Positions 52,190 to 60,458 of a stretch of DNA of 64,000 bases are shown here, one piece after another; position 1 is the stretch's first letter, and each line of letters begins with the position of its first letter. The DNA lies in assembly GCF_002355475.1 (NCBI RefSeq), contig NZ_AP014862.1, forward strand, positions 4,278,001-4,342,000. Reading direction: 5' to 3'. The position numbers and the translations under genes were made by a program. Under the pieces are notes generated by a model that was given only the letters and a program-made list of their open reading frames with translations, had not been told where the DNA came from and made no database searches. The stretch is from Pseudomonas furukawaii (GTDB lineage Bacteria; Pseudomonadota; Gammaproteobacteria; Pseudomonadales; Pseudomonadaceae).

Positions 52190-52296
52190 GTAGGAGCGAG
52201 CTCGCTCGCGAATTGGCCTGCGTCATTCGCCGGCAAGCCGGCTCCTACGGAACTTCGCCGAACTCGCGAACCGGCCTGCGTCATTCGCCGTAGGAG
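52190..52296. repeat. REP array, left part
   Basis: Palindromic Pseudomonas REP units: GTAGGAGCGAGCTCGCTCGC (from 52190), its partner TTCGCCGGCAAGCCGGCTCC (from 52226) in the opposite sense, a degenerate unit (TTCGCCGAACTCGCGAACC) and the first half of another, GTAGGAG (52290-52296), cut by the IS110-type element. The short stretch 52141-52189 before it holds a GC hairpin (CCCCCGGAATCCGGGGG, 52155-52171). Confidence 0.9.
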
Positions 52297-52305
52297 ATTC
52301 TATGT

Positions 52306-53250
52306 CTACCCCGCCGTACAGGTTGGTGACCGATATGGCTGCTGGGTCTTCATGAGGGCGAAGGCAATTCGAGCCAGTTTCCGTGCCAGGATGGTCAGGG
52401 CTTCGGTCTTTTTCAGACCACGCTCCAGGTAGCCCAGATAGAGCTTCTGCCAAGCTTTGGTGCGACTGGCGGCCATGGCGGCATTGTGTAGCAGCCGCCG
52501 GACCTCCGGATCGCCCTGTTTGCTCAACTTGCGGCGTCCGCTGTAGCGCCCCGATTCCTTCGCGCGCACATCCAGGCCCAGGAAGGCGATGAAGGCGTCG
52601 CTGTTGCGGAAGGGGCCACGCTGAAAGGCCATGTTCAGGGCTGCTGCGGTTAGCGGGCCGATGCCTTCAATGGCCCGGCAACGCTTGGCCTGCTCGGCCA
52701 GGCCAGCGTCCTTCAGGGCCTGGGCAATGTCCTGATCGAGGCGCTGCTCCAGGCGCTTGAGGGAGCTGAGCGCCGCTTTCATCGACACCTTGAACTGGGT
52801 GTCATGGCCAAAGCTCTGGCGCAGCGCCGTGGCACTGCGGATCAGCGTCGCCCGGCGTCGCAGCAGGCTTTGCAGCAGCCGGTAAGCCTTGCCAGCGGGT
52901 TGCCAGACCCGCAGTTGGGCCTGTTCGTGGGCCAGATAACGGGCCAGTAGACGGGCATCGCTGGCGTCGGTCTTGATGCGGCCGCCGATGCCCTTGCGGT
53001 AATTGCTCAGGCGATAGCCATCAATGACATAGAGGCGATGACCACGCGCATGGGCCAGGTCGACCAGCTGCACGTGATAGGTGCTGGTGGCTTCCACTGC
53101 CAAGGCACAGTCGCCGGGGAGCGTCTTCAGCCAGGCGCGGATGCTGCGGGCGTCATTGTCCAGGGTGCAGTACTGGTCCAGGTCGGCGCGATACAGGCTC
53201 AGGCTGTCCTTGGCCACGTCGATGCCGATGATGGGGGTTTGGGTTGTCAT
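52306..53250 (-). CDS. IS110-family transposase (DEDD recombinase), IS110 subgroup
   Basis: A 314-residue protein. The N-terminal RuvC-like DEDD domain has IIGIDVAKDSLSLY (D), CALAVEATSTYH (E) and RIKTDASDARLLARYL (D, D). The C-terminal Tnp domain has EGIGPLTAAALNMAF, FIAFLGLDVRAKESGRYSG and the catalytic serine in RKLSKQGDPEVRRLLHNAA. All catalytic residues are present, so it is probably active. Proteins of this family act with a structured RNA made from their own non-coding end that pairs with target and donor DNA. Confidence 0.93.
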   Translation of the reverse strand: MTTQTPIIGIDVAKDSLSLYRADLDQYCTLDNDARSIRAWLKTLPGDCALAVEATSTYHVQLVDLAHARGHRLYVIDGYRLSNYRKGIGGRIKTDASDARLLARYLAHEQAQLRVWQPAGKAYRLLQSLLRRRATLIRSATALRQSFGHDTQFKVSMKAALSSLKRLEQRLDQDIAQALKDAGLAEQAKRCRAIEGIGPLTAAALNMAFQRGPFRNSDAFIAFLGLDVRAKESGRYSGRRKLSKQGDPEVRRLLHNAAMAASRTKAWQKLYLGYLERGLKKTEALTILARKLARIAFALMKTQQPYRSPTCTAG

Positions 53251-53462
53251 GTGCGATTCCGGCCGACAAGATGAATGAGTCTGTCGGGGGGCTCACCTGT
53301 GCGCAGGCTTGCAGATATGGTCGATCTCGAGCGGCTACTCGAGTCGATGGATTCCTTATCGGCGCTTGTCGTGAGCCAGGAGTGGGGGAGTTCTCCTACC
53401 GTCTGTCTTGCAGAAGCGAGCTCAGTCCCTCCACCCCCGACAGACTCACCTTACGACATACA
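53251..53462 (-). ncRNA. predicted bridge RNA of the IS110-subgroup element
   Basis: The 212 bp upstream of the transposase, where IS110-subgroup elements encode the bridge RNA. In RNA sense a target-binding loop can be read: GAGCTCGCT (plus strand 53415-53423), a stem TCTG-CAAGA-CAGA (53402-53414), then GGTAGGAG (53393-53400). The first strand equals the left half of the REP target plus the CT core; the second contains the exact complement of CT-CCTAC on the right. Outer bases GGGA and TCCC can close the loop. The donor-binding loop should lie further downstream (53280-53390) but I could not assign it. Transcription is not shown. Confidence 0.75.
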
Positions 53463-53614
53463 AGCGAGCTTGCTCGCGAACCGGCCCGTGCCGTTCGCCG
53501 GCAAGCCGGCTCCTACGGAACTCCGCCGAACTCGCGAACCGGCCTGCGCCATTCGCCGTAGGAGCGAGCTCGCTCGCGAATTGGTCTGCGTCATTCGCCG
53601 GCAAGCCGGCTCCT
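53463..53614. repeat. REP array, middle part
   Basis: Starts with the other half of the split REP (CGAGCTTGCTCGCGAACC from 53465), then a full unit TTCGCCGGCAAGCCGGCTCC (53494 on), a degenerate unit, a full GTAGGAGCGAGCTCGCTCGC (53559 on) and another inverted unit ending in GGCTCCT at 53614, where the IS1111-type element begins. Spacers share CCGGCC(C/T)G(C/T)G. Confidence 0.9.
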
Positions 53615-53617
53615 GAT

Positions 53618-53630
53618 ATGGATTGACCTG
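53618..53630. repeat. subterminal inverted repeat (partner at 55091-55103)
   Basis: ATGGATTGACCTG, matched exactly by CAGGTCAATCCAT at 55091-55103. These are the subterminal inverted repeats of the IS1111-type element. Confidence 0.9.
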
Positions 53631-53669
53631 TCAACTCTGGGTCTATTCTTTCGTTTTGTTCTTCTCCGC

Positions 53670-53874
53670 CAGTGGCTTCGGTTCAGGGGGTGGAGGGCGA
53701 TTAGGCGACGGTGGATCACTCTGATATACGTGGGTTGGTTACCGACCTGACTTCACTTCGTCGCGGAGCTGCCCTTCTCTACGGTCGTGGGTCTGTCCTC
53801 CTCGCAGAGGACGCCACATAGGAGCGCCAGGGGTTCTCCTCACCGGCCCTCCACCCCCTGAACCGAAGCCACTG
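53670..53874 (-). ncRNA. predicted seekRNA/bridge-RNA module inside a 29-bp inverted repeat
   Basis: Directly after the transposase stop, arms at 53670-53698 and 53846-53874 are perfect inverted copies of 29 bp (CAGTGGCTTCGGTTCAGGGG onward) around 147 nt. IS1111-subgroup elements encode their guide RNA downstream of the transposase. The enclosed sequence has an internal hairpin (GTCCTCTGCGAGGAGGAC) and 7-nt matches to both sides of the element's insertion site in the REP: CGGAGCT (53764-53770) equals part of the right flank, and TAGGAGC (53819-53825) is the complement of GCTCCTA spanning the junction. The RNA function is inference; short matches could be chance. Confidence 0.6.
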
Positions 53875-53882
53875 CTGCGGGT

Positions 53883-55013
53883 TCATGCCACGGCCTTACT
53901 GCCGTGTGCCTTGCCCGCCACCGCGCAGGCGATGGCCCAGATGAATCCCGCCAGCTCCCGGGCGATGGCGGTGGTGACCTGCTGCTTGAGCTTGCCCGCC
54001 GCCAGCAGCGCTCGATAACGACCGCACAAGCGCTTCTGCGCGTGCCAGGCGATGGCCTGAACCACCGCCGAGGTTTTCGCCGCGCGCGCCTCGATGACGC
54101 GTGTCTTGCGTGCCGGGAAACGGTAGTTCCACCCCGCTTCCACCAGCACCCGCCGGACATGGCCATTGCCCGTGCGGGTAATGCGGCCCTGGCGGCGTGA
54201 GCCACCGCTGGAGTGCTCGCTGGGAACCAGTCCCAGGTAGGCCATCAGCTCGCGCGGCGAGTCGAAGCGACTGAGGTCGCCCAACTCCGCCAACACCGTC
54301 ATCGCCGTGATCAGGCTCACCCCGCGCAACGCCATCAGGGCTTGCGCCACCGTACCCAGCGACCAGCCGGCCAGCGCTTCGTGCATTTGCGCTTCCAGAT
54401 CGGCCACCCGCCGTTGCATCGATTTAACGGTGTCGAGGTACTCCTGCAGGACGATCTGCTGCACCGGCGAGTCAAGTTTCACGCTCGCCAACCAGTGGAA
54501 ATGGGCCTGGGTCCAGCGACTTTTACCGGCATAGACGTGCCCATGACGCAGCAAGAACGCGCCCAGGCGTTGCCGGCACTTCAGTTCCAGGGACTTCATG
54601 TCCTCCCGGGCGCGCGTCAAGTCGCGGATCGCTTCCTGCTCCTGATCCGGCACCCACACCGCCGTCAGCTCGCCCGCCCGATGCAGGCGCGCCAACATCA
54701 GGGCGTCCCGACGGTCGGTTTTCAACCGCTCGCCCGCCTTGCGCGGAATCAGCGAGGGCGCCACCACCACGCAACCATGGCCCAGCGCTGTCAGCTCACG
54801 GTAAAGGCCGTAGCCGCAGGGGCCGGCCTCGTAGCAGAAGCTCAACGCCTCGCCCTGCCGGCTCAGCTGCTTGAGCAGTTTGCGCAGCGCGCTGTCGCGG
54901 TTCTCGATGGTGCCGTGATAGTCCGGCTCACCGCGCCCCGGCCGTGCCACCGCGACAGCAATCGTCGCCTGGTGAACGTCCAAACCTACATAGACCTGGT
55001 TAAACTCGTTCAT
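53883..55013 (-). CDS. IS110-family transposase, IS1111 subgroup
   Basis: A 376-residue DEDD transposase. The N-terminal domain has VYVGLDVHQATIAVAV, SFCYEAGPCGYGLYREL and RLKTDRRDALMLARLHRAGEL. A long helical spacer (LTRAREDMKSLELKCRQRLGA... MQRRVADLEAQMHEAL) follows, longer than in the neighbouring transposase. The C-terminal Tnp domain has RGVSLITAMTVLAELGDLSRFDSPRELMAYLGLVPSE and a serine-rich HSSGGSRRQGRITRTGNGHVRRVLVEA segment with the likely catalytic Ser. The frame is intact. Confidence 0.93.
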   Translation of the reverse strand: MNEFNQVYVGLDVHQATIAVAVARPGRGEPDYHGTIENRDSALRKLLKQLSRQGEALSFCYEAGPCGYGLYRELTALGHGCVVVAPSLIPRKAGERLKTDRRDALMLARLHRAGELTAVWVPDQEQEAIRDLTRAREDMKSLELKCRQRLGAFLLRHGHVYAGKSRWTQAHFHWLASVKLDSPVQQIVLQEYLDTVKSMQRRVADLEAQMHEALAGWSLGTVAQALMALRGVSLITAMTVLAELGDLSRFDSPRELMAYLGLVPSEHSSGGSRRQGRITRTGNGHVRRVLVEAGWNYRFPARKTRVIEARAAKTSAVVQAIAWHAQKRLCGRYRALLAAGKLKQQVTTAIARELAGFIWAIACAVAGKAHGSKAVA

Positions 55014-55110
55014 GACCTGTCCCCCTCGATGCGGCTCTGTGTTGGAGGTGTTTCCACCCCGAAAACATAACCCGCGCTTTCGAGGTGGGGCAGGTCAATC
55101 CATGATGTCT

Positions 55111-55197
55111 ACGGAGCTTCGCCGAACTCGCGAACTGGCCTGCGCCATTCGCCGGCAAGCCGGCTCCTACGGAGCTTCGCCGAACTCGCGAACCGGC
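55111..55197. repeat. REP array, right part
   Basis: Begins with the second half of the REP cut by the IS1111-type element (ACGGAGCTTCGCCGAACTCG), then TTCGCCGGCAAGCCGGCTCC and a last degenerate unit that runs to the TAG stop of the lipoprotein gene at 55198. Confidence 0.88.
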
Positions 55198-55638
55198 CTA
55201 GCGGAATTTCCGTCCCAGCCCGGCCGGAACGCCACTGGCGTCGGTGGGCTGCCAGGGTCCCTGAGGCGAGTTGGAGTAATTCCAGCCGTTATCCCAGCGG
55301 TAGTAGACCCGTTCGCGATAGAAGGTGTTGCGCTGCCCCTCCAGTACGTAGACACCGAGGCCGGTGTCCCAGTAGCAGTTGCCGCCGGGTGGCGGGGCGA
55401 AGCGCGGGTGGGCCTTCATGCGCGGCGCCTGCTTCGGTGGCTGGGGCTGCGCGGGCGGCAGGGGGCGGGTCTGGGCGGGTGTCTGCGCGGAGGGCTGCCG
55501 GGGAGCGGGCTCCCAGTCGGGGTAGTCGTCGCGGTAGCCACCCGGGCCGGTGCAACCGGCCAGGGTCAGGAGGATGCAGATCAGGGGCAGGCCGAAGCGG
55601 GAGCTCGGTCCTGCCGGATGGATGCTGTGCGTGGTCAT
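55198..55638 (-). CDS. Pro/Gln-rich small lipoprotein
   Basis: A 146-residue protein. Start ATG at 55638, overlapping the ccmI stop by 4 bp. A signal sequence with lipobox LTLAGC is at about residues 22-31. The middle is Pro/Gln-rich ([20 protein letters not shown]), and the C-terminal 60 residues form a compact aromatic-rich part ([33 protein letters not shown]). Function unknown. It is the last gene of the ccm operon direction and its stop abuts the REP array. Confidence 0.75.
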   Translation of the reverse strand: MTTHSIHPAGPSSRFGLPLICILLTLAGCTGPGGYRDDYPDWEPAPRQPSAQTPAQTRPLPPAQPQPPKQAPRMKAHPRFAPPPGGNCYWDTGLGVYVLEGQRNTFYRERVYYRWDNGWNYSNSPQGPWQPTDASGVPAGLGRKFR

Positions 55639-56843
55639 TTCTCGTCCGGGCTGTCGATGGTCAGTCGTTGGGTATCCGACGAGCCAGTAGACAACGGCGA
55701 ACTGCGTCCGATCCATTCACCGGCGGTGGCATTGCCCCCTCGGGAGATCCGGGCGACCAACTGCACCTGGGGGAAGTTGGACAGCTTGAGCTGGGGCATC
55801 ATCGCGTCCGCATCGCTCAGGCTCACTTCCACCGGAAGGTCGGCGACGGTGACGCGCTTGACCGCCAGGGGCATGGGCGGGCCGGACGTGGCGCGGGCGA
55901 AGATGAACACGGCATCGCCGGGCTGCACCTTGTCCTTGAGGGCCGCGGCCAGGTCCACCTTGACCTTCAGCTCGGCGCTGGCGGGCGCCTGGGCGGCGGG
56001 TTCTTCCACCGAAACGCCACTTTCCCTGAGCTTCTCGCGGGCCTTGTCGATGCCGCCCTGGAGGGCGCCCCGGGAAGGATCGTCCTTCGGCAACTGGACC
56101 ACCAGGCGCTCCCAGTAGCGGATCGCGTCCTGGTAGCGGCCGTCCTCGAAGCCGGCGATGCCCAGCAGACCGAGACTCGTGACCTCGTTCGGGTCGGCCT
56201 TCAGGGCCTCCTCGGTCAGGGCCTTCACCTCGGGGGTGAGCGTCTTCTGGCTGGCGAAGTACAGCGCCTGGGCCCATTGGCCCAGCAGTTCGGGCTCACG
56301 CCCCGCGCGCTTGGCGGCCTGCTCGTAGGCGCGGGCCGCATCGGCCGGCCGATCCTGGGCCATGTAGGTACGGCCCAGGAAGTACCAGCCCTCGGCGGAC
56401 TCGGGCTGGGCCTCCACCACGCGTTCGAGGCGGGAGGTCATCTCCTCCATGTCGCGCGGCGGCTCACGGAGCTCACGAGCCAGTTCCACCTTGTCGCTGG
56501 CTCCCCAGTGCAGGTACAGGCCGAAGCCCAGCAGCGGGACCAGGATGGCGAAGAACAGCGGCAGCGCTCGTCCCAGGCGGGAGCCGCCAGCGGCGTCGGC
56601 GCCTTCGGTGTCGGCCAGCAGCTCGCGACCGGCTTCGGCCCGGCCCGCCTCGTACTGCTCGGCCGTCAGGGTGCCGGAGGCGTGCTGGGTATCCAGTTCG
56701 TCGAGTCGCTCCTGGTAAAGAGCGACGTTGAGGGAGGTACGGTCTTCCTCGGTCTGGGCCTTGCGGCCACGCAGCACGGGAATCAGCAGGAAAGCCAGGG
56801 CGACCAGCAACAGCAGGCCGGCGGCGAGCCAGAAATCGATCAT
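55635..56843 (-). CDS. ccmI: cytochrome c biogenesis protein CcmI
   Basis: A 402-residue membrane protein (also CycH). TM1 is residues 4-22 ([20 protein letters not shown]), TM2 about 90-110 ([23 protein letters not shown]). TPR-type repeats cover about 130-280 ([26 protein letters not shown]). The C-terminal periplasmic part resembles the apocytochrome-binding end of fused CcmI. It hands apocytochrome c to the haem ligation complex. Overlaps ccmH by ATGA. Confidence 0.93.
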   Translation of the reverse strand: MIDFWLAAGLLLLVALAFLLIPVLRGRKAQTEEDRTSLNVALYQERLDELDTQHASGTLTAEQYEAGRAEAGRELLADTEGADAAGGSRLGRALPLFFAILVPLLGFGLYLHWGASDKVELARELREPPRDMEEMTSRLERVVEAQPESAEGWYFLGRTYMAQDRPADAARAYEQAAKRAGREPELLGQWAQALYFASQKTLTPEVKALTEEALKADPNEVTSLGLLGIAGFEDGRYQDAIRYWERLVVQLPKDDPSRGALQGGIDKAREKLRESGVSVEEPAAQAPASAELKVKVDLAAALKDKVQPGDAVFIFARATSGPPMPLAVKRVTVADLPVEVSLSDADAMMPQLKLSNFPQVQLVARISRGGNATAGEWIGRSSPLSTGSSDTQRLTIDSPDEK

Positions 56844-57328
56844 GAGTCTTTCTTGTCCTGGTTCTCGGAGTTCAGCAGGGCGTCGAGGCGGGCCTTCTCA
56901 TCGGCCGAGAGCAGCACCTGGGACGGGCTGTTCTCCACCTTGCGACGGCGCACGACAATGACGGCCAACACCAGCAGGCCACCCACCAGCAGGCCGGCGG
57001 GGCCGTACCAGAGCAGCAGGGTGCGGGCGTTCACCGGCGGGTTGTAGCGCACGAAGTCGCCATAGCGGGCCACCAGGAAGTCGACGATCTCGTCGTTGCT
57101 CCTGCCCTCTTCCAGCATGCGGAAGATTTCCCGGCGCAGGTCCGTGGCGATGGGCGCATTGGAGTCGGCGATGTTCTGGTTCTGGCACTTCGGGCAGCGC
57201 AGTTCCTCGGTGAGCACGCGGAAACGCTCGCGCTCGGCCTCGTCCTTGAACTCGTAGGTGTCGATGGCGGCTCGGGCGATGCCGGTCAGGGCGAGGCCCA
57301 GGACCAGGGCGGCGAACAGGCGCTTCAT
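56840..57328 (-). CDS. ccmH: cytochrome c maturation protein CcmH (thiol oxidoreductase)
   Basis: A 162-residue protein. Signal peptide 1-20 ([14 protein letters not shown]), [15 protein letters not shown] motif with redox C45 and C48, a three-helix bundle, and one membrane helix (about 103-123, [21 protein letters not shown]). It reduces apocytochrome CXXCH cysteines together with CcmG. Overlaps the ccmG stop by 4 bp. Confidence 0.95.
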   Translation of the reverse strand: MKRLFAALVLGLALTGIARAAIDTYEFKDEAERERFRVLTEELRCPKCQNQNIADSNAPIATDLRREIFRMLEEGRSNDEIVDFLVARYGDFVRYNPPVNARTLLLWYGPAGLLVGGLLVLAVIVVRRRKVENSPSQVLLSADEKARLDALLNSENQDKKDS

Positions 57329-57861
57329 TTGCCGGCCTCGTCCACGAGGCCCTGGTACAAGGGCGCCAGCTGTTCGCGCCAGACGGTTTCGTCGATCACG
57401 CCGACGAACTTGTGACGGATGATGCCGTCCTTGTCGATCAGGAAGGTTTCGGGCGCGCCGTAGACGCCCAGGTTGAGGCCGAGGCTGCCCTGCTCGTCAC
57501 GGATGTCCAGCTTGTAGGGGTTGTGGAATTCCTTCAGCCACTTCAGCGCGGCGGCATTGTCGTCCTTGTAGTTCACGCCGTAGATGGTCACGCCCATCTG
57601 CGACAGCTTGTTCAGCACCGGGTGTTCCACACGGCAGGCCACGCACCAGGTGCCCCAGACGTTGACCAGGGCGGGCTTGCCCTTGAGGTCCGCCTCGGTG
57701 AGGGTGCGATCGCCACTGACGCTGGGCAGGGAGAAGGCCGGGAACGGCTTGTCGATCAGGGCCGAGGGCAATTCGGCCGGATCGAGGAACAGCCCGCGAT
57801 AGAGGAACACCGCGATGGCGAGGAAGCCCAGCAGGGGCAGGACGAGGATCAGGCGTTTCAT
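57325..57861 (-). CDS. ccmG: thiol:disulfide interchange protein CcmG/DsbE
   Basis: A 178-residue membrane-anchored thioredoxin. TM 3-22; the active site WGTWCVACRVEHP has C73 and C76; the cis-Pro lies in GAPETFLIDKDG. The GxxxE/acidic groove residues typical of CcmG are around VNYKDDNAAALKWL. It keeps CcmH and apocytochrome thiols reduced. Overlaps ccmF by ATGA. Confidence 0.95.
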   Translation of the reverse strand: MKRLILVLPLLGFLAIAVFLYRGLFLDPAELPSALIDKPFPAFSLPSVSGDRTLTEADLKGKPALVNVWGTWCVACRVEHPVLNKLSQMGVTIYGVNYKDDNAAALKWLKEFHNPYKLDIRDEQGSLGLNLGVYGAPETFLIDKDGIIRHKFVGVIDETVWREQLAPLYQGLVDEAGK

Positions 57862-59831
57862 GCTTGGGCTCCAGCCATGCCAAGCGCCTCACGGACGCGG
57901 GTCTTCACTTTCACGCGGTAACGACGGTCCAGGGCCGCCAGCAGGCCACCCAGGCCCATGAGCAGGCCGCCGAGCCAGATCCAGCGGACGAAGGGTTTCA
58001 CATGGACGCGCACGGCCCAGGCGCCATTATCCAGCGGCTCGCCGAGGGCGACGTAGAGGTCGCGGGTGAAGCCGGCGTCGATGCCGGCCTCGGTCATCAC
58101 CGACTGCTGCACGGTGTAGAGGCGTTTCTCCGGGTGCAGCACGGTGATCCGCTTGTCGCCCTCGAACACGGCCACTGTGCCCTTGTCGGAGGTGAAGTTC
58201 GGCCCTTCGTGGTGAGCGGCGCCCTCGAACACGAAGCGGTAGCCGCCCAGCTCGACGGCCTCGCCCGGCGCCAGGCGCAGGTCGCGCTCGGCGCTGTACT
58301 GGCTGGACAGCACCACGCCCAGGGCGCAGATGGCGATGCCGGCGTGGGCGAGTTGCATGCCCCAGTAACTGCGGGTCAGGCCGGCGGCGCCCTTGAGCAC
58401 GCCCTTGTGGCGGGTCTTGTCGAGCAGGTCGCGGACACCGGCCAGCACCACCCAGGCGGCGAGGAAGCCCACGGCCAGCACGGCCCAGTGGAAGTCGCCG
58501 AGGATGAAGGCCGCCAGCACACCGAGCGCCAGGCTGCCCAGCAGCACCGGTCCGAGCATGCCCGCCAGCCAGCGGGTGGGCGTGTCCTTCCAGCGCACCA
58601 GTACACCCACCGCCAGGGTGACCATCAGGATGCCCATCAGGGGCAGGAACAGGGCGTTGAAATAGGGCGGCCCCACCGACAGCTTGGCGCCGGAAAGCGC
58701 GTCCAGCACCAGCGGGTAGAGGGTGCCCAGCAGGATCATCGAGGCGGCCACCACCAGTACCAGGTTGTTCACCAGCAGCAGGGTCTCGCGGGACCAGAGG
58801 GCGAAGCCCACCTGGCTCTTGACCACCGGCGCGCGGACGGCGAACAGGGTCAGCGAGCCGCCCACCACCAGCAGCAGGAAGGCGAGGATGAACACGCCGC
58901 GCTCAGGATCGGAGGCGAAGGCATGGACGGAGGTGAGCACGCCGGAACGGACCAGGAAGGTGCCTAGCAGGCTCAGGGAGAAGGCCGCGATGGCCAGCAG
59001 CACGGTCCAGCTCTTGAACACGCCGCGCTTCTCGGTCACCGCCAGGGAGTGGATCAGCGCGGTGCCCACCAGCCAGGGCATGAAGGAGGCGTTCTCCACC
59101 GGGTCCCAGAACCACCAGCCACCCCAGCCCAGCTCGTAGTAGGCCCACCAGGAACCCAGCACGATGCCGATGCCGAGGAAGGCCCAGGCGACGATGGTCC
59201 AGGGCCGCGACCAGCGCGCCCAGGCGGCGTCGAGGCGACCGCCCAGCAGCGCGGCGATGGCGAAGGCGAAGGCGACCGAGAAGCCCACGTAGCCCATGTA
59301 GAGCATCGGGGGGTGGACGATCAGGCCGAAGTCCTGCAGCAGCGGGTTCAGGTCGTTGCCGTCCGCCGGCATGTTCGGCAACAGGCGGTTGAAGGGGTTG
59401 GAAGTGACGATCAGGAACAGCAGGAAGCCGATGCTGATGAACCCCATCACCGCCAGTACTCGGGCCAGCATCACTTCCGGCAGTTGCCGGGAGAAGACCG
59501 AGACCGCGAAGGTCCAGCCGCCGAGGATCAGCGCCCAGAGCAGCAGGGAGCCTTCGTGGGCGCCCCAGACGGCGCTGAACTTGTAGTACCAGGGCAGCGC
59601 GCTGTTGGAGTTGCTGGCTACGTAGGCGACCGAGAAGTCGTCCACCATGAAGGCGTAGGTGAGGCAGCCGAAGGCGAAGGCCAGGAAGGCGAACTGCCCC
59701 CAGGCGGCCGGCTGGGCCAGGCTCATCCACTGGCGATCGCCTCGCCAGGCGCCGATCAGCGGCAGGGTCGCCTGCACCAGGGCCATGCACAGGGCGAGGA
59801 TCAGGGCCAGGTGGCCGAGTTCGGGAATCAT
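57858..59831 (-). CDS. ccmF: haem lyase subunit CcmF
   Basis: A 657-residue inner-membrane protein with about 15 helices. The WWD haem-handling motif is WGGWWFWDPVENASFMPW near residues 237-254; conserved His residues include HEGSLLLW, HPPMLYMGYVG and TSVHAFASDPERG. The large periplasmic loop near the C-terminus (LAPGEAVELGGYRFVFEG, LYTVQQSVMTEAGID) is complete. With CcmH and CcmI it joins haem to apocytochrome c. Confidence 0.97.
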   Translation of the reverse strand: MIPELGHLALILALCMALVQATLPLIGAWRGDRQWMSLAQPAAWGQFAFLAFAFGCLTYAFMVDDFSVAYVASNSNSALPWYYKFSAVWGAHEGSLLLWALILGGWTFAVSVFSRQLPEVMLARVLAVMGFISIGFLLFLIVTSNPFNRLLPNMPADGNDLNPLLQDFGLIVHPPMLYMGYVGFSVAFAFAIAALLGGRLDAAWARWSRPWTIVAWAFLGIGIVLGSWWAYYELGWGGWWFWDPVENASFMPWLVGTALIHSLAVTEKRGVFKSWTVLLAIAAFSLSLLGTFLVRSGVLTSVHAFASDPERGVFILAFLLLVVGGSLTLFAVRAPVVKSQVGFALWSRETLLLVNNLVLVVAASMILLGTLYPLVLDALSGAKLSVGPPYFNALFLPLMGILMVTLAVGVLVRWKDTPTRWLAGMLGPVLLGSLALGVLAAFILGDFHWAVLAVGFLAAWVVLAGVRDLLDKTRHKGVLKGAAGLTRSYWGMQLAHAGIAICALGVVLSSQYSAERDLRLAPGEAVELGGYRFVFEGAAHHEGPNFTSDKGTVAVFEGDKRITVLHPEKRLYTVQQSVMTEAGIDAGFTRDLYVALGEPLDNGAWAVRVHVKPFVRWIWLGGLLMGLGGLLAALDRRYRVKVKTRVREALGMAGAQA

Positions 59832-59835
59832 CGCG

Positions 59836-60285
59836 TCAGCCCTCTTTCTTTTCAGGCAGCTTGCCGCTTTCCTTCAGGGCCTTGGTGACCTCTGGCGGCA
59901 TGTAGTTCTCGTCGTGCTTGGCCAGCACCTCGTCGGCCACCAGCACGCCCTCGTCGTTGAGCTTGCCCAGGGCGACGATGCCCTGGCCCTCGCGGAACAG
60001 GTCCGGAAGGATGCCGTGGTAGCGGATGGTCACGTTCCTGGCGAAGTCGGTCACCACGAACTGCACGTCCAGGGAATCGCCGGAGCGCTGCACCGAGCCT
60101 TCCGCCACCATGCCGCCGGCGCGGATGCGGGTGTCCTTGGGGGCCTCGCCGTTGGCGATCTGGGTGGGGGTGTAGAACAGGTTGATGTTCTGCTGCAGCG
60201 CGGACAGCGCCAGCGCCACGGCGATCCCGACGCCGGCCAGGATGGCCAGGACGATGAACAGGCGCTTCTTGCGTACAGGATTCAC
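59836..60285 (-). CDS. ccmE: haem chaperone CcmE
   Basis: A 149-residue periplasmic haem carrier anchored by TM 9-29. The OB-fold core has [15 protein letters not shown] and [25 protein letters not shown] sequence; the haem-binding H124 is in [16 protein letters not shown] start at 60285 overlaps the ccmD stop (GTGA). It takes haem from CcmC and delivers it to CcmF. Confidence 0.96.
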   Translation of the reverse strand: MNPVRKKRLFIVLAILAGVGIAVALALSALQQNINLFYTPTQIANGEAPKDTRIRAGGMVAEGSVQRSGDSLDVQFVVTDFARNVTIRYHGILPDLFREGQGIVALGKLNDEGVLVADEVLAKHDENYMPPEVTKALKESGKLPEKKEG

Positions 60286-60458
60286 TTCGACTCCTCCCGG
60301 CGCAGGCGGCGCGCCTCGTCTTGCAGGTAACGCCGCCGCGCCATCAGCGGCAGGGCGACGTTGATGGCCAGCACCGCCAGGCTGATGCCATAGGCGGTCC
60401 AGACATACAGGCCATGGTTACCCATGGCGAGAAACTCGGTGAAGGAAGAAAAATTCAT
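60282..60458 (-). CDS. ccmD: haem exporter protein CcmD
   Basis: A 58-residue protein read directly from the minus strand: it starts [20 protein letters not shown], has one membrane helix (about 20-40, [20 protein letters not shown]) and a charged end ([18 protein letters not shown]). It overlaps both neighbours by 4 bp. CcmD helps release haem-loaded CcmE from the CcmABC complex. Confidence 0.95.
   Translation of the reverse strand: MNFSSFTEFLAMGNHGLYVWTAYGISLAVLAINVALPLMARRRYLQDEARRLRREESK

Larger units (their letters stand above)
52297..53464 (-). mobile_element. IS110-subgroup insertion sequence in a REP palindrome
   Basis: An element of about 1.17 kb with one transposase gene and 210 bp of non-coding DNA upstream of it. 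In transposase sense the flanks read AAGCTCG-CT-[TGTATGTCG...GACATAGAAT]-CT-CCTACGGCG. The dinucleotide CT stands at both ends and, if one copy and the element are removed, the flanks join to a normal REP (AAGCTCG-CT-CCTAC). There are no terminal inverted repeats, as usual for this subgroup. This fixes the ends to within the core dinucleotide. Confidence 0.9.
53615..55110 (-). mobile_element. IS1111-subgroup insertion sequence in a second REP palindrome
   Basis: About 1.5 kb. It interrupts a REP between GGCTCCT (ending 53614) and ACGGAGCTTCGCC (from 55111). The 13-bp inverted repeats ATGGATTGACCTG are subterminal: 53618-53630 on one side, with three bases outside, and 55091-55103 in opposite sense, with seven bases outside. 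Such unequal subterminal repeats are characteristic of the IS1111 subgroup. A shared AG (in transposase sense) leaves the exact ends uncertain by about two bases. Non-coding DNA is short before the transposase (97 bp) and long after it (268 bp), the reverse of the neighbouring element. Confidence 0.9.

Noticed and set aside
52190-53614. Regular palindromes as CRISPR repeats or as an integron attC cluster
   Set aside because: Units are the known Pseudomonas REP type in alternating orientation with variable short spacers; there is no integrase, cassette gene or cas gene.
53670-53874. Long inverted repeat as a simple bidirectional terminator
   Set aside because: Arms are 147 nt apart and no T-run follows; an RNA module of the IS fits better, though an effect on termination is not excluded.
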